A stretch of 52,301 bases of DNA from Candidatus Heimdallarchaeota archaeon. GTDB lineage: Archaea > Asgardarchaeota > Heimdallarchaeia > Heimdallarchaeales > Heimdallarchaeaceae. Position numbers and translations under genes: made by a program. The notes beneath the pieces were generated by a model. The model saw nothing but the letters and a program-made list of their open reading frames with translations, did no database searches and was not told the origin of the DNA. The stretch's first letter is position 1. The number at the start of each line of letters is the position of its first letter. Of this stretch, positions 1 to 8,289 are shown one piece after another. The stretch spans positions 1 to 52,301 of the forward strand of contig JAUWJS010000005.1 of NCBI GenBank assembly GCA_030607575.1. Reading direction: 5' to 3'.

Positions 1-13
1 GTAAATTATGAGC

Positions 14-712
14 TTACATCAAATTAAGGGTGCTTTGAAAAGCTCTAACTATATCTATATTTTCAATTACTGATGATTTTGCTACTATTTCAGGAAGTTG
101 AAGATTAATCCAGTTCATAGCATCTTCCATTTTTTTCCGCATACTTGGATCTGTTTTTCGAAATATATCAACAAGTGTATCAAAATTAACATTAGAGTTA
201 GTTTCGAGTGCTTCTAACCAATTTCGTAGTGTAACAATTCTTTGAGAGGGTAGAATGAACTCAACACTGTTATTGATTCGATTTGTTACTACAACTCCTT
301 TGATTTTTACGGGCATAAGTGATATAAATTGACCCCCTAATTGTGATCGAAAAAGTAAGGAAAGTATCTTTGTTTTGTCATTTATTCGCAATCTAGAGTA
401 TAAATGTTCATAATCAACCAGTGTTGTACCAAAGAAGATTTTGGTATCTTCATGTTCAATATTCAAAACTGATTTCGATTCTAGTATCGTATTGAGATCA
501 TTTGTTTTGAATCTAACTGAAATGATTCGTGGTAAATCTTGAGTTAATTTCTCTAGAACTTTGTCGATGTCACCCTCGATAACTAGATCGTCACCTGATC
601 TTGAGAAACGAGGATCAAACAAGCGTTTTATTGTTACGAGTTCTTCTTCAAGAGCCGAATATAAATCATTCAGGCTATCTATGTTGAGAGATTTTTGTGA
701 TATTCTAATCAT
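14..712 (-). CDS. Hypothetical protein downstream of DNA polymerase B
   Basis: I do not recognise this family. The protein is about 232 residues, soluble, with alternating charged and aliphatic stretches and no signal peptide, membrane span or cysteine cluster. It lies about 30 bases downstream of the DNA polymerase stop on the same strand, so the two are probably co-transcribed and a replication or repair accessory role is possible, but that is inference from position only. I chose the ATG at 712 (MIRISQ...). An in-frame GTG at 736 would add eight residues and sits just after a GGGGTG run, so the longer form cannot be excluded. The gene ends close to the left edge but is complete. Confidence 0.6.
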   Translation of the reverse strand: MIRISQKSLNIDSLNDLYSALEEELVTIKRLFDPRFSRSGDDLVIEGDIDKVLEKLTQDLPRIISVRFKTNDLNTILESKSVLNIEHEDTKIFFGTTLVDYEHLYSRLRINDKTKILSLLFRSQLGGQFISLMPVKIKGVVVTNRINNSVEFILPSQRIVTLRNWLEALETNSNVNFDTLVDIFRKTDPSMRKKMEDAMNWINLQLPEIVAKSSVIENIDIVRAFQSTLNLM

Positions 713-741
713 TGTAGCTTCAGGCAGCAAAAACACCCCAT

Positions 742-3576
742 TTAACTAAACCAAGAATCAAGAGATTTTTGTCCTTCAATTGATTCTCCCCAGGAAATAC
801 CTATGGCATCCAACAGTTGTATTAATGTAGATTTAAGTAGTTCTTTAACTTTAGGGATATCCACATCTGATTTTTCAGCTAGTTGAATTGGTTTTACAGA
901 ACATTCATTACTTCTACTAATTTTATCAGAAAGCTTAATGGATTGGGCTTGAATCTTAAATGGTTTAGTTTTGATAAAACTAATCAAAGATCCTACAGTT
1001 GGCTTTTCACCATCAGGAAATGCTATTATAAGTTGAACTGCAGCTTGTAAAGGTTGAGTCCAACTATCATATTGCTCAATCTTCTTAGATAGAGTTACAA
1101 GAATTGCTAAATCTTCAAGTTCAAAATTCCTTTTAGATATCTTTTGGTTAACATCTTTTATTATTCTTATTATCTTATTCTTAGTTTCTTCTAATTCTTC
1201 CGGGTTTTGAACCCCTGCTAAAATTTCTAAAGCTTTTTCAAATGGTCTTTTTGCTAAAATTGGAGTATTTTTCTTCTTGCCCATCAAACCCTTTACTATA
1301 GGATATCCTTTAGTTGTGATTCCAAAGTAGTTTTTCTTTCTACCTGAAAGTCCACAATAACGGAATACATAATCTGTCCCTAATTCTATCTGAAAGGTTT
1401 CCATGCTCCATTTTTCCAAATCCTCGATATTTTCAGGGGTTGGTTTGTGTATGAAAATACTATCTGTATCTCCATACAGAACTTGCAGTCCTAATTTCTC
1501 TTCGCTATATTTTTTTGTTTTAGAAATTGCTTCTCGAGCAAAAGCCGCAGTTGACTCTGCCACAGGAGGACAATACAAAGCAAAATTATCTGAACCAAAA
1601 ACACCATAGGAGGCATTAAGTAGTACTTTTAGAGAAGATTGTATAACATCACTAAGTTTTCTTTCTTCTTCGTTTAACGATGGATCTTTTGCTCTATCTT
1701 TGAACCAGTAAACCCTGATATCCCTTATGAATCCAATTAGCATGGAACTCATACCCACGTGCTTTTCACATACCCAGTGACTGGTTTCTGGTATTTTGTT
1801 TTTTTTGCACTCAATATGATTACAATTCAAAGTTTCATACGATAAATTTCTAGTTTTTATGATGGAAGGATAGAGACTAGCGAAATCCATCACATGAACA
1901 TCCCACCATACACCAACTTGTGGATCTATTACAATGGCTCCTTGATACTTCTTTCCTTTAATGATGGCTTCAGTTGATGTACCTCCCTTTAATCGAAGAA
2001 TATCCTCTCTCCTTGGAATTAAATAATTTCTGAGTCTGTGTTCAAAGTACATCCAATTCTGGATCCATATGCTAATACTTGCTCGAGTAAAATCATCTAT
2101 TGGCATTTTTGTAATTCGAGAAAGCATTACTATTAGGTTAATTACTTGATCATTATTGAAACTGGTTAATTCAAAGGTTATTTCAGAATCTCTTCCATTG
2201 TATTTGATAAGTTCCTCTAAATCCAAGTCCCAAATATCTTCTTCAAGCTTAAGTTTCTCCTTGCCTAGAATTGTTTTTCCAAGTTCATCAAGAGTTACTC
2301 TGTCGTAAACACCTCCAAAAGCATAAATTCGAATGGCAGGCTGTCTAAAAAATCTATATAAATCAAGATGTATAGAGTGGGAAAGGTAAACATCTTGAGA
2401 TCTTGTTCGTACAAATGGATTCAATTCTTCATCAATTTCAAGTTTCTTCGCTCTATTATCTAAATACAAAAAATCAAAACTATCCCCATTAAATGTAATA
2501 ACAATAGGATATTTGCTCATTTCATCAAAAACTGCTAGAAGTAACTCTTTCTCATTATCAAACTCTTTAAACTTGATTGAAATCTTACTTTGATCTATTT
2601 GTTTTCTTTCTTCATTAAGCACAAAAACAGTGGTTTCTCTTTCTTCATTTGTTATGCCTATTGAGATTACTTTCTGTATAGCAGCATGAGGATCGGGGAT
2701 TTTGTTTTTTTCACTCTCAACTTCTATATCCACTGAACACCTGCTTATTTTAGGAATGGGAGCAAAGAATATTGGAAGATACTGCTCAACTAATTGCAAA
2801 ATTTCATGAGATTGTCCTTTAAAGATATCAAGTAAGTTGTCTTTAACTTCATTAGATATTTTAGGTTCCACTCTTTTTAGTTTGTTGTTTTTAACTTCAT
2901 AGAACAATCCTGGAACAAGTCCATTGTCATAAATATAATTCAAATGATATCTAATGTTAGCCTCAAAAGAGGGGGTGATTTTTTCCCTATAACTATTATT
3001 TCTCCCCCCAATTACTAGCGGATTTGTTGCAATTACCTTTGTTAGAGTTAATTCTTTTTCATTAAGTAGACTGTATTTCTTAACAACCTCACATCCAATA
3101 AACTCTTTTTCATTTGCAAGTTTTTTTTCTACTTCAGCTTTACTTACTGTAGTGAGCAAATATGGCAGGTGGTTTGTTGTATCATACCATCTGAAAACTT
3201 TACCTTCTTCTGGGTTGAACAGTTTAACATATGCTTTTTCTTTTTTACCATCATATTTTACATCAATAAGATATGAAGTAGATAGATTTTCGGGAGCAAG
3301 ATGAACATAACTGCTTCCCTTTTCTCCAAAGGATTCCCCCTTCGAGTTATTAGCTGGTTTTTTATTTGTGTTCAGAGAAGCTCCTTTAGTTGAAGTTGAT
3401 TCTTTATTGTCATTTATATTAATCTGTGAACTCGAATTTTCTTCTTTCTCGCTATCAGAATTTGCTTTGTTTGAATCTTGAATAAAACTCATTAGATTAT
3501 TATGAGAATTATTATTATCATTTTTCACGATAGATCTACCCACTCTTCCATTTTGACGCTCATCTCTAAATTGCAC
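742..3576 (-). CDS. polB: Family B DNA polymerase with proofreading exonuclease and C-terminal PIP box
   Basis: Replicative-type family B DNA polymerase of 944 residues. All landmark motifs are readable: Exo I with D283-I-E285, Exo II with N363-G-D365, Exo III around Y459-D463, motif A DFASLYPSII at 564, motif B K650-x3-N-x2-YG, and motif C YGDTDS with D703 and D705. Both the polymerase and 3'-5' exonuclease sites therefore look intact. The last nine residues (QKSLDSWFS, 936-944) form a PCNA-interacting PIP box. Cys585, His587, Cys590, Cys603 and His606 cluster just after motif A and could bind a metal. The first ~90 residues are an Asn/Ser/Lys-rich low-complexity extension; an internal ATG at residue 29 is an alternative start. 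No intein interrupts the motifs. Confidence 0.95.
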   Translation of the reverse strand: MQFRDERQNGRVGRSIVKNDNNNSHNNLMSFIQDSNKANSDSEKEENSSSQININDNKESTSTKGASLNTNKKPANNSKGESFGEKGSSYVHLAPENLSTSYLIDVKYDGKKEKAYVKLFNPEEGKVFRWYDTTNHLPYLLTTVSKAEVEKKLANEKEFIGCEVVKKYSLLNEKELTLTKVIATNPLVIGGRNNSYREKITPSFEANIRYHLNYIYDNGLVPGLFYEVKNNKLKRVEPKISNEVKDNLLDIFKGQSHEILQLVEQYLPIFFAPIPKISRCSVDIEVESEKNKIPDPHAAIQKVISIGITNEERETTVFVLNEERKQIDQSKISIKFKEFDNEKELLLAVFDEMSKYPIVITFNGDSFDFLYLDNRAKKLEIDEELNPFVRTRSQDVYLSHSIHLDLYRFFRQPAIRIYAFGGVYDRVTLDELGKTILGKEKLKLEEDIWDLDLEELIKYNGRDSEITFELTSFNNDQVINLIVMLSRITKMPIDDFTRASISIWIQNWMYFEHRLRNYLIPRREDILRLKGGTSTEAIIKGKKYQGAIVIDPQVGVWWDVHVMDFASLYPSIIKTRNLSYETLNCNHIECKKNKIPETSHWVCEKHVGMSSMLIGFIRDIRVYWFKDRAKDPSLNEEERKLSDVIQSSLKVLLNASYGVFGSDNFALYCPPVAESTAAFAREAISKTKKYSEEKLGLQVLYGDTDSIFIHKPTPENIEDLEKWSMETFQIELGTDYVFRYCGLSGRKKNYFGITTKGYPIVKGLMGKKKNTPILAKRPFEKALEILAGVQNPEELEETKNKIIRIIKDVNQKISKRNFELEDLAILVTLSKKIEQYDSWTQPLQAAVQLIIAFPDGEKPTVGSLISFIKTKPFKIQAQSIKLSDKISRSNECSVKPIQLAEKSDVDIPKVKELLKSTLIQLLDAIGISWGESIEGQKSLDSWFS

Positions 3577-3695
3577 ACGCTAGCTTTATTGCTAGTTAAA
3601 GATATCAAATATATATTTTGACTACTATTGGTATTAAAACCAATTTACATATTCCAATTTATAAATATGATTTTGCCCTCTAATATTTTATTGGG

Positions 3696-3705
3696 TTTAA
3701 ATATA
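3696..3705 (+). promoter_or_regulatory. TATA-like box upstream of the RNA candidate
   Basis: The sequence TTTAAATATA lies in an AT-rich stretch. An archaeal start site is expected about 25 bases downstream, near 3720-3730, where base composition changes abruptly. Assigned by pattern only. Confidence 0.35.
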
Positions 3706-3710
3706 AAAAT

Positions 3711-3980
3711 CAAGTGCAACTTGTGGGAAGAAAGTTGATAGCTCATGTAGACTTCAGGACCACCTCCCAACATGGACTATGGTCAAGATACAAGAGCCTA
3801 GGAATCCATCCCTATATCCAATCTATAAAAGGGAAAGAACTAGCGATCCGAAAGCACTCTCTGAGTGTGAACGGGGTAGGAGGATATGTGATTTATCCAT
3901 TAGAACTAGTAAGAGCTGGAAACAAGTCATCTTTCAGTTCTTATAATGATCTCTATGAAAGCACCTTAAAATGACTTAAG
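3711..3980 (+). ncRNA. Candidate structured non-coding RNA, class unknown
   Basis: This ~270-base locus is visibly richer in G and C than its surroundings and has an upstream TATA-like box. Several complementary pairs can be read: CAAGU/ACUUG at 3711-3723; GACCA 3758-3762 with UGGUC 3780-3784; GCACUC 3854-3859 with GAGUGU 3863-3868; GGAUA 3882-3886 with UAUCC 3894-3898. A long-range pair joins 3730-3739 (GAAAGUUGAU) to 3926-3935 (GUCAUCUUUC) with one U-U mismatch. An 86-codon open frame (3714-3974) covers it, but its product is Ser/Gly/Tyr-rich and unlike its neighbours. The GGGAAGAAAGUU string faintly recalls RNase P RNA region CR-I, but no matching CR-V was found. SRP RNA helix 8 signatures are absent. 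Strand is inferred from the promoter. Confidence 0.4.
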
Positions 3981-4053
3981 ATACTAAAAATCATTTCCAT
4001 TAAAGGCACTTTCTTCACACTAATTTTATTTAATACTAATTTTTGATTATCTT

Positions 4054-4488
4054 ATGAAGTCAACAATTGATAAATTGAAAAGGGTACACTATCTTAAGCT
4101 TGAGAAAGGTGATGATATACTAGAAAGCATAGTTTCCTACTGTAAAGATAACGCAGTGTCGTCGGGCGCAGTCCTTGGAATAGGAGCTGTATGTAATCCC
4201 TCTTTAGGTTATTTTGACTTAGATAAAAAAATCTATCTTCAAAATGATTATGATTTTAATGCAGAGATACTTAATTGCAGCGGTAACATTGCTAAAAACG
4301 CTGAAACTGGGGATTACATGGCACATTTACACATGTTGGTTGGTGATCAAAAAGGAAACACCTTTGGTGGACATCTATTACCTGGTAACAAGATTACTGT
4401 TACAGGAGAATTTGTAATTTTTGAGACAGAAACAACACTTACTAGAGCGCTAGATGATGAGTTTAAATTATTGCTACTCAATATGTGA
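4054..4488 (+). CDS. PPC/DUF296-domain DNA-binding protein
   Basis: A 144-residue single-domain protein of the PPC (plants and prokaryotes conserved, DUF296) family. Visible family features are the N-terminal LEKGDDILESI segment, the SGAVLGIGAV core strand, the HLHM motif with its putative metal-binding histidines, and the GGHLLPGN turn. Bacterial and archaeal members form trimers and are usually annotated as DNA-binding or nucleoid-associated; the function of this one is not known. A TATA-like element about 25 bases upstream of the ATG suggests a nearly leaderless transcript, independent of the next gene. Confidence 0.85.
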   Translation: MKSTIDKLKRVHYLKLEKGDDILESIVSYCKDNAVSSGAVLGIGAVCNPSLGYFDLDKKIYLQNDYDFNAEILNCSGNIAKNAETGDYMAHLHMLVGDQKGNTFGGHLLPGNKITVTGEFVIFETETTLTRALDDEFKLLLLNM

Positions 4489-4637
4489 TCATGACTTATT
4501 ATTCTCTTAGTAATTTTGAATTCCATGAAATTGCTTATTTTTCTTCTTCTCTACCAATTCTTCCATGAGTCAAAAAGATAATCCTCTAACAAACTTTTAA
4601 TAAGGCGAAATGAGTTTATCTTATTAAAAATAACATC

Positions 4638-5651
4638 GTGATTATAGTGTCAGATATACTTCAGGAAATACTAAAGAGCGGAGCGATATTGGTTATTGAT
4701 CCAACAGTCATTCAGACAAATCCAGATGATTTTTTGGATCATTATGGACATATGGTGGATGCCATATCATTAGTTGCAAAAGGAAGATCTGGTTTTACTT
4801 TTTACCAAAGCAATAGTGCTCCAAAAGATAAAACAAACGGTGTCTTCTTTCATTCATTTTGTACGATTGCAGACAATATGGGCATAAAAGTGGATGCGGT
4901 TACTTATGTCCATGGAGATAATTTCCTTTCTCAAAACACTGATTTTCAACTAAGTAGCAGTGATGGGGCTACCATTGCTTCATATTCTTGTCCAAGCCAA
5001 GAAAATATGGAAAAATATTCAGCTGCTATAGCATCAGAAATAGCTCATTATCCAATAGAAAGTTTGGTATTAGACGATTTGATGTTAGCAAGCAAAAGAA
5101 CTTGTTTCTGTGATAGATGTAGGAGATTATTTGCGAGCAAGTGGAATATTGAAAGAGATTTCAGTTTTGAATATCTTGAATCCAGAGACTTGATGGAAAA
5201 TTGGAATGATGAAAGATCTACCTACATTAATCGAACATTAAGAGAAATTACAGATACTGTGAAAAACCTAAAGAACATCGATATTTCTTTTGTATTAAAA
5301 GCTGATAAAGAAACTGGTTTTATTACTGGAGCTAATGAGTTCTTTGGTCAAAATATCACGGAATTAGCAAAGATTACAAACAATATAATCATCCATGTAA
5401 ATCCATGGAGTGAATCTTTTCCTGCTAAAAACAGTCCTGAGTATCAACATCTGGTAAGTTCATTTTCTATATTAAGTGAGTATTCTCGATCAGGGATAAA
5501 GCCATCTCTATATTTCTGGAACGTTGATTCGAAAGAAAAACTTGATGTTGCTATTCAGCTGAAAGATGATTTAAAAGTTGAAAAAATCTATTTAGAGCCT
5601 TCATTACCTCATGATTTCACTAAACGAAGAACAATTAATTTAGGGTTTTAA
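4638..5651 (+). CDS. Hypothetical TIM-barrel-like protein with a Cys cluster
   Basis: A 337-residue cytosolic protein starting with GTG. The fold hints are beta/alpha-like: a hydrophobic strand ILVIDP near the start, SLVLDD (D146-D147), then T-C156-F-C158-D-R-C161, and later strands IIIHVNPW and PSLYFWNV. The short CFCDRC-type cluster after a beta strand, followed by a helix, is common in poorly characterised TIM-barrel proteins related to glycoside hydrolases (recalled, not searched). It is the first gene of a tight trio: its stop is followed after 2 bases by the next start. I do not assign a reaction. Confidence 0.6.
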   Translation: MIIVSDILQEILKSGAILVIDPTVIQTNPDDFLDHYGHMVDAISLVAKGRSGFTFYQSNSAPKDKTNGVFFHSFCTIADNMGIKVDAVTYVHGDNFLSQNTDFQLSSSDGATIASYSCPSQENMEKYSAAIASEIAHYPIESLVLDDLMLASKRTCFCDRCRRLFASKWNIERDFSFEYLESRDLMENWNDERSTYINRTLREITDTVKNLKNIDISFVLKADKETGFITGANEFFGQNITELAKITNNIIIHVNPWSESFPAKNSPEYQHLVSSFSILSEYSRSGIKPSLYFWNVDSKEKLDVAIQLKDDLKVEKIYLEPSLPHDFTKRRTINLGF

Positions 5652-5653
5652 AA

Positions 5654-7060
5654 ATGAGCCTTGAGAAAGCAATTGAAGAAATTAAAACGATGTTTTGGGG
5701 TGTTCTAAAAGGTAAGTTCAACCCAGAAGAAGAGGAGGATGTTAAAACACATCTTATAACAAATCTGGCCACTCTTTCCTCATATGTTAAAACTTGTTTA
5801 CCTCCAGAGCAACAAAAAGAGTACGAAAAACATTTTTCAACAGCTAAAGATATTCTTCTGAAGTTCGACAGTGCTGGACCTTGGTTTAGAGAATTACCTG
5901 AAATGATTGATACAGTTTACAATGTAATCACATATGCAAATATGTTACAAATAGAATATCATAGATTCAGTGGTACTGAAAATGATACATTACAGTTCAT
6001 TAATGCAAAACTTGAAACATTAGAGCTTAACATCAATTCTATTCGTGAAGAGACAAAAAAACTGAAACAACAAACAGCAGCCTTGTTACAGCTCCAAAGA
6101 GGTAATATCCAAATTACAGAAATTGAACCATCAAAGCAGATTCCTATAAAGCTAAACGAGGAAAAAAACCAAGACGATTCTGGTGTTCAAATTTTTGAAG
6201 AACTGATTGAAGCTGAAACAGAAAAGCCTGAAGTCGAGGAAATTAAAGAACAAGAAATTATTGAGGAAGTTGAATTGGATTCTGTACCTGTGGATTCTGA
6301 TCCTTTGGATGATATTTCAGAGACAACTAAACAACCTGAAAAGGATTTGATTGATGATGCTAAAGACCTGATTGAAGGTATTGAACTTGCTTCCCAATAT
6401 GAATTTGAGCAAGAACCCTTTATGCAAAATATAGAAACAGAACAAGAAGCTTTGAAAGAGTTAGCAGGTTTGTTAACTGCTTTGGATCCAGGAGATGACT
6501 CTGTTATTTCTCCATTAACAGAAAAATTAATAGCAATTAGTGATGAAGAAGGAGAAACAAAGCTTCAGAGCACCCCCTCTATTGAAAAAAGCATGATAAG
6601 TGAAGAAGGATTAAGTAAGAAAGAAATTGCCGAAGTCCATGAATTTCGTTCTTCTATATCTAGATTAAACAAAGTTTTGTCGTCACCCCAGCAGAAAGAA
6701 ACAGCTGCTGATTTTGTATCTTCGATAAAGGAAACAATAGCACATGTTTCCAAGGAAAACGATTTCGAAACAGAAGAGAAATCTGCATTAACTAAAATTA
6801 TTGAGGCAGAAGCTGGAGAAACAGATAAAACGCCTATTCAATTCGAAGATATTGAGAATGTTATCAAACACCTCGGAACCCGAAGACAAAAGGCCATAGA
6901 GAGAATCCAACAATTAGAACATGCTCTAAATTCGGAGAAAATCGATGAAGAGGAATGGCAAGAACTACGAATTAAAGCAGAAAGGCATATGTTGAGAGTT
7001 GAAGACACTCTAGATGGATACAAGCGATACTTGGCAAAATTACAAAGTCAATCTAATTAG
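5654..7060 (+). CDS. Acidic coiled-coil protein, unknown function
   Basis: A 468-residue protein with no recognisable catalytic domain. Residues ~1-110 form a compact, mostly helical N-terminal region containing aromatic residues. Residues ~110-145 look like a coiled coil, ~160-310 are extremely rich in Glu and Asp and probably disordered, and the last ~70 residues return to a heptad-like, charged helix. There is no signal peptide or membrane segment. The gene sits between the TIM-barrel-like protein and the CobA-like protein with gaps of 2 and 7 bases, so the three are very probably one transcript. A scaffold role is a guess. Confidence 0.6.
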   Translation: MSLEKAIEEIKTMFWGVLKGKFNPEEEEDVKTHLITNLATLSSYVKTCLPPEQQKEYEKHFSTAKDILLKFDSAGPWFRELPEMIDTVYNVITYANMLQIEYHRFSGTENDTLQFINAKLETLELNINSIREETKKLKQQTAALLQLQRGNIQITEIEPSKQIPIKLNEEKNQDDSGVQIFEELIEAETEKPEVEEIKEQEIIEEVELDSVPVDSDPLDDISETTKQPEKDLIDDAKDLIEGIELASQYEFEQEPFMQNIETEQEALKELAGLLTALDPGDDSVISPLTEKLIAISDEEGETKLQSTPSIEKSMISEEGLSKKEIAEVHEFRSSISRLNKVLSSPQQKETAADFVSSIKETIAHVSKENDFETEEKSALTKIIEAEAGETDKTPIQFEDIENVIKHLGTRRQKAIERIQQLEHALNSEKIDEEEWQELRIKAERHMLRVEDTLDGYKRYLAKLQSQSN

Positions 7061-7067
7061 TAAGTAG

Positions 7068-7502
7068 ATGTTTATGACTAATCTTTATTTAACCCATTAC
7101 TATTTTGGTGCGAGAGAAGGAGCTTTTCATACTGGATTAGGGTCAATTTTAAGAGCAAAAGGGCACTCAAAACCTGTATCAGTAATCATTATTGATAATT
7201 CTTTTACTTGGATTCCAGATTTAGAGCTAGAAGACTCTATCCCATGTGTAATAATTGAGTCTAACGAGACAGTGAATTATGTTAGAAACACTTTATTTAA
7301 TACATTAAGTGTTTTGAAAAATGCTGTCTGTTTAATTGCTAATTTCGATTTACTAATTACTAATGGAATTTTATCTCTTCAGGATCTCATGCAAATTGTT
7401 CGAGATATTAATAACTCAAATGAATATATCTTTACATCAGAAGATTATTTCAAGGAACTTGAGGAACACGCAGATTATGTTAGTTCTATTCAAGAGCTTT
7501 GA
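7068..7502 (+). CDS. Degenerate CobA-like P-loop protein
   Basis: A 144-residue protein whose order of elements resembles ATP:corrinoid adenosyltransferase (CobA/BtuR). An N-terminal strand is followed by a loop and a helix ending LRAKGH, as in CobA proteins, then a strand SVIII. The C-terminal segment IFTSEDYFKELEEHADYVSSI matches the family's 'LTGR..P..L...ADLV' pattern. The P-loop itself is lost: GDGKGKT is replaced by FGAREGAFHTG, so ATP binding or adenosylation is doubtful. It may be a regulatory or structural paralogue. It is the last gene of the 4638-7502 cluster and its end overlaps the end of the convergent methyltransferase by 17 bases. Confidence 0.55.
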   Translation: MFMTNLYLTHYYFGAREGAFHTGLGSILRAKGHSKPVSVIIIDNSFTWIPDLELEDSIPCVIIESNETVNYVRNTLFNTLSVLKNAVCLIANFDLLITNGILSLQDLMQIVRDINNSNEYIFTSEDYFKELEEHADYVSSIQEL

Positions 7503-8289
7503 AACTTAAATCTACTGCAATATGCGCTATTTTTGGACCTAACCATCTAATTAATCTCATCTCTGTAATTGTATAACTCATAGAGAAATTGTGCGAATGG
7601 GGGACGCTATTGATTCTGTCAATAATTATTTCTTCCCTTATCTCTTTCGAGCTTATTCTTTCTGTAATTTGCCAATGTATAACTCCTCTTCCGTCTTTCA
7701 AAGTTTGATAAGCTATTGGGAGGGCATTGTCTGAATCTAGAGGTAAAGGAAGCAAAACTCTATTTACACTGTTGATGAACATTTTCGGAACAATCTCAAA
7801 AGCATCTCCGAAATAAGGAATAACTTTTTCCTGGCATTTGTTTAGTTTAATATTTTTGAGAAGATAATCATATGCTATTTTGTTTATTTCAATACTATGA
7901 ACAACACATGAATTGCATTTTGATGCCAAAGCTATACTAAACGGACCAACTCCTGAAAAGAAATTTAAAATTATCTCATTTTCCTCAATCAAATTAGTAA
8001 TTCGTTGTCTTTCGTAACTCAAGCGAGGAGAGAAAAATACTTCAGATAGATCTACTAAGAATGAATTACCGTGCTCTTTGTGAATTGTTTCTGATTTGTT
8101 TTTTCCCATAACATACCTGAGATTTCTTTTTCGCTCTTGTCCGTGGATTTTGGTGGTTTGAAGTAATACTGTTTTAATAAAAGAGTGTTTTTGGATTTTT
8201 TCTTCTGCAAAGCTTTTCAAAGAATTTTCATCAGAATCATTTCTGATGATCAATATATCTCCAATTATCTCAAATGCTAGATCCTTCAT
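7486..8289 (-). CDS. Trm5/Tyw2-type tRNA methyltransferase-like protein
   Basis: A class I SAM-dependent methyltransferase of about 267 residues resembling archaeal Trm5/Taw2 (tRNA G37 N1-methylation or wyosine side-chain transfer). Visible features are FSPRLSYERQRI before motif I, the SAM-binding NFFSGVGPFSIALA, the acidic post-I segment HSIEINKIAYDY, and LLPLPLDS at the position where Trm5 proteins carry an N-L-P catalytic motif. The N-terminal part is shorter than in full Trm5. The ATG at 8289 overlaps the upstream ATP-citrate lyase stop as ATGA, with a GGAG Shine-Dalgarno; a TTG at 8301 would give a longer form. It is the last gene of the citrate operon, and a metabolic link is not obvious. 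Confidence 0.75.
   Translation of the reverse strand: MKDLAFEIIGDILIIRNDSDENSLKSFAEEKIQKHSFIKTVLLQTTKIHGQERKRNLRYVMGKNKSETIHKEHGNSFLVDLSEVFFSPRLSYERQRITNLIEENEIILNFFSGVGPFSIALASKCNSCVVHSIEINKIAYDYLLKNIKLNKCQEKVIPYFGDAFEIVPKMFINSVNRVLLPLPLDSDNALPIAYQTLKDGRGVIHWQITERISSKEIREEIIIDRINSVPHSHNFSMSYTITEMRLIRWLGPKIAHIAVDLSFKALE

Noticed and set aside
3714-3974. 86-codon open frame as a protein gene
   Set aside because: Its amino-acid content (Ser/Gly/Tyr/His-rich, few acidic residues) differs sharply from the Lys/Glu/Ile-rich neighbours, it has no clear Shine-Dalgarno, and the DNA shows several pairings, so a structured RNA is the better reading.
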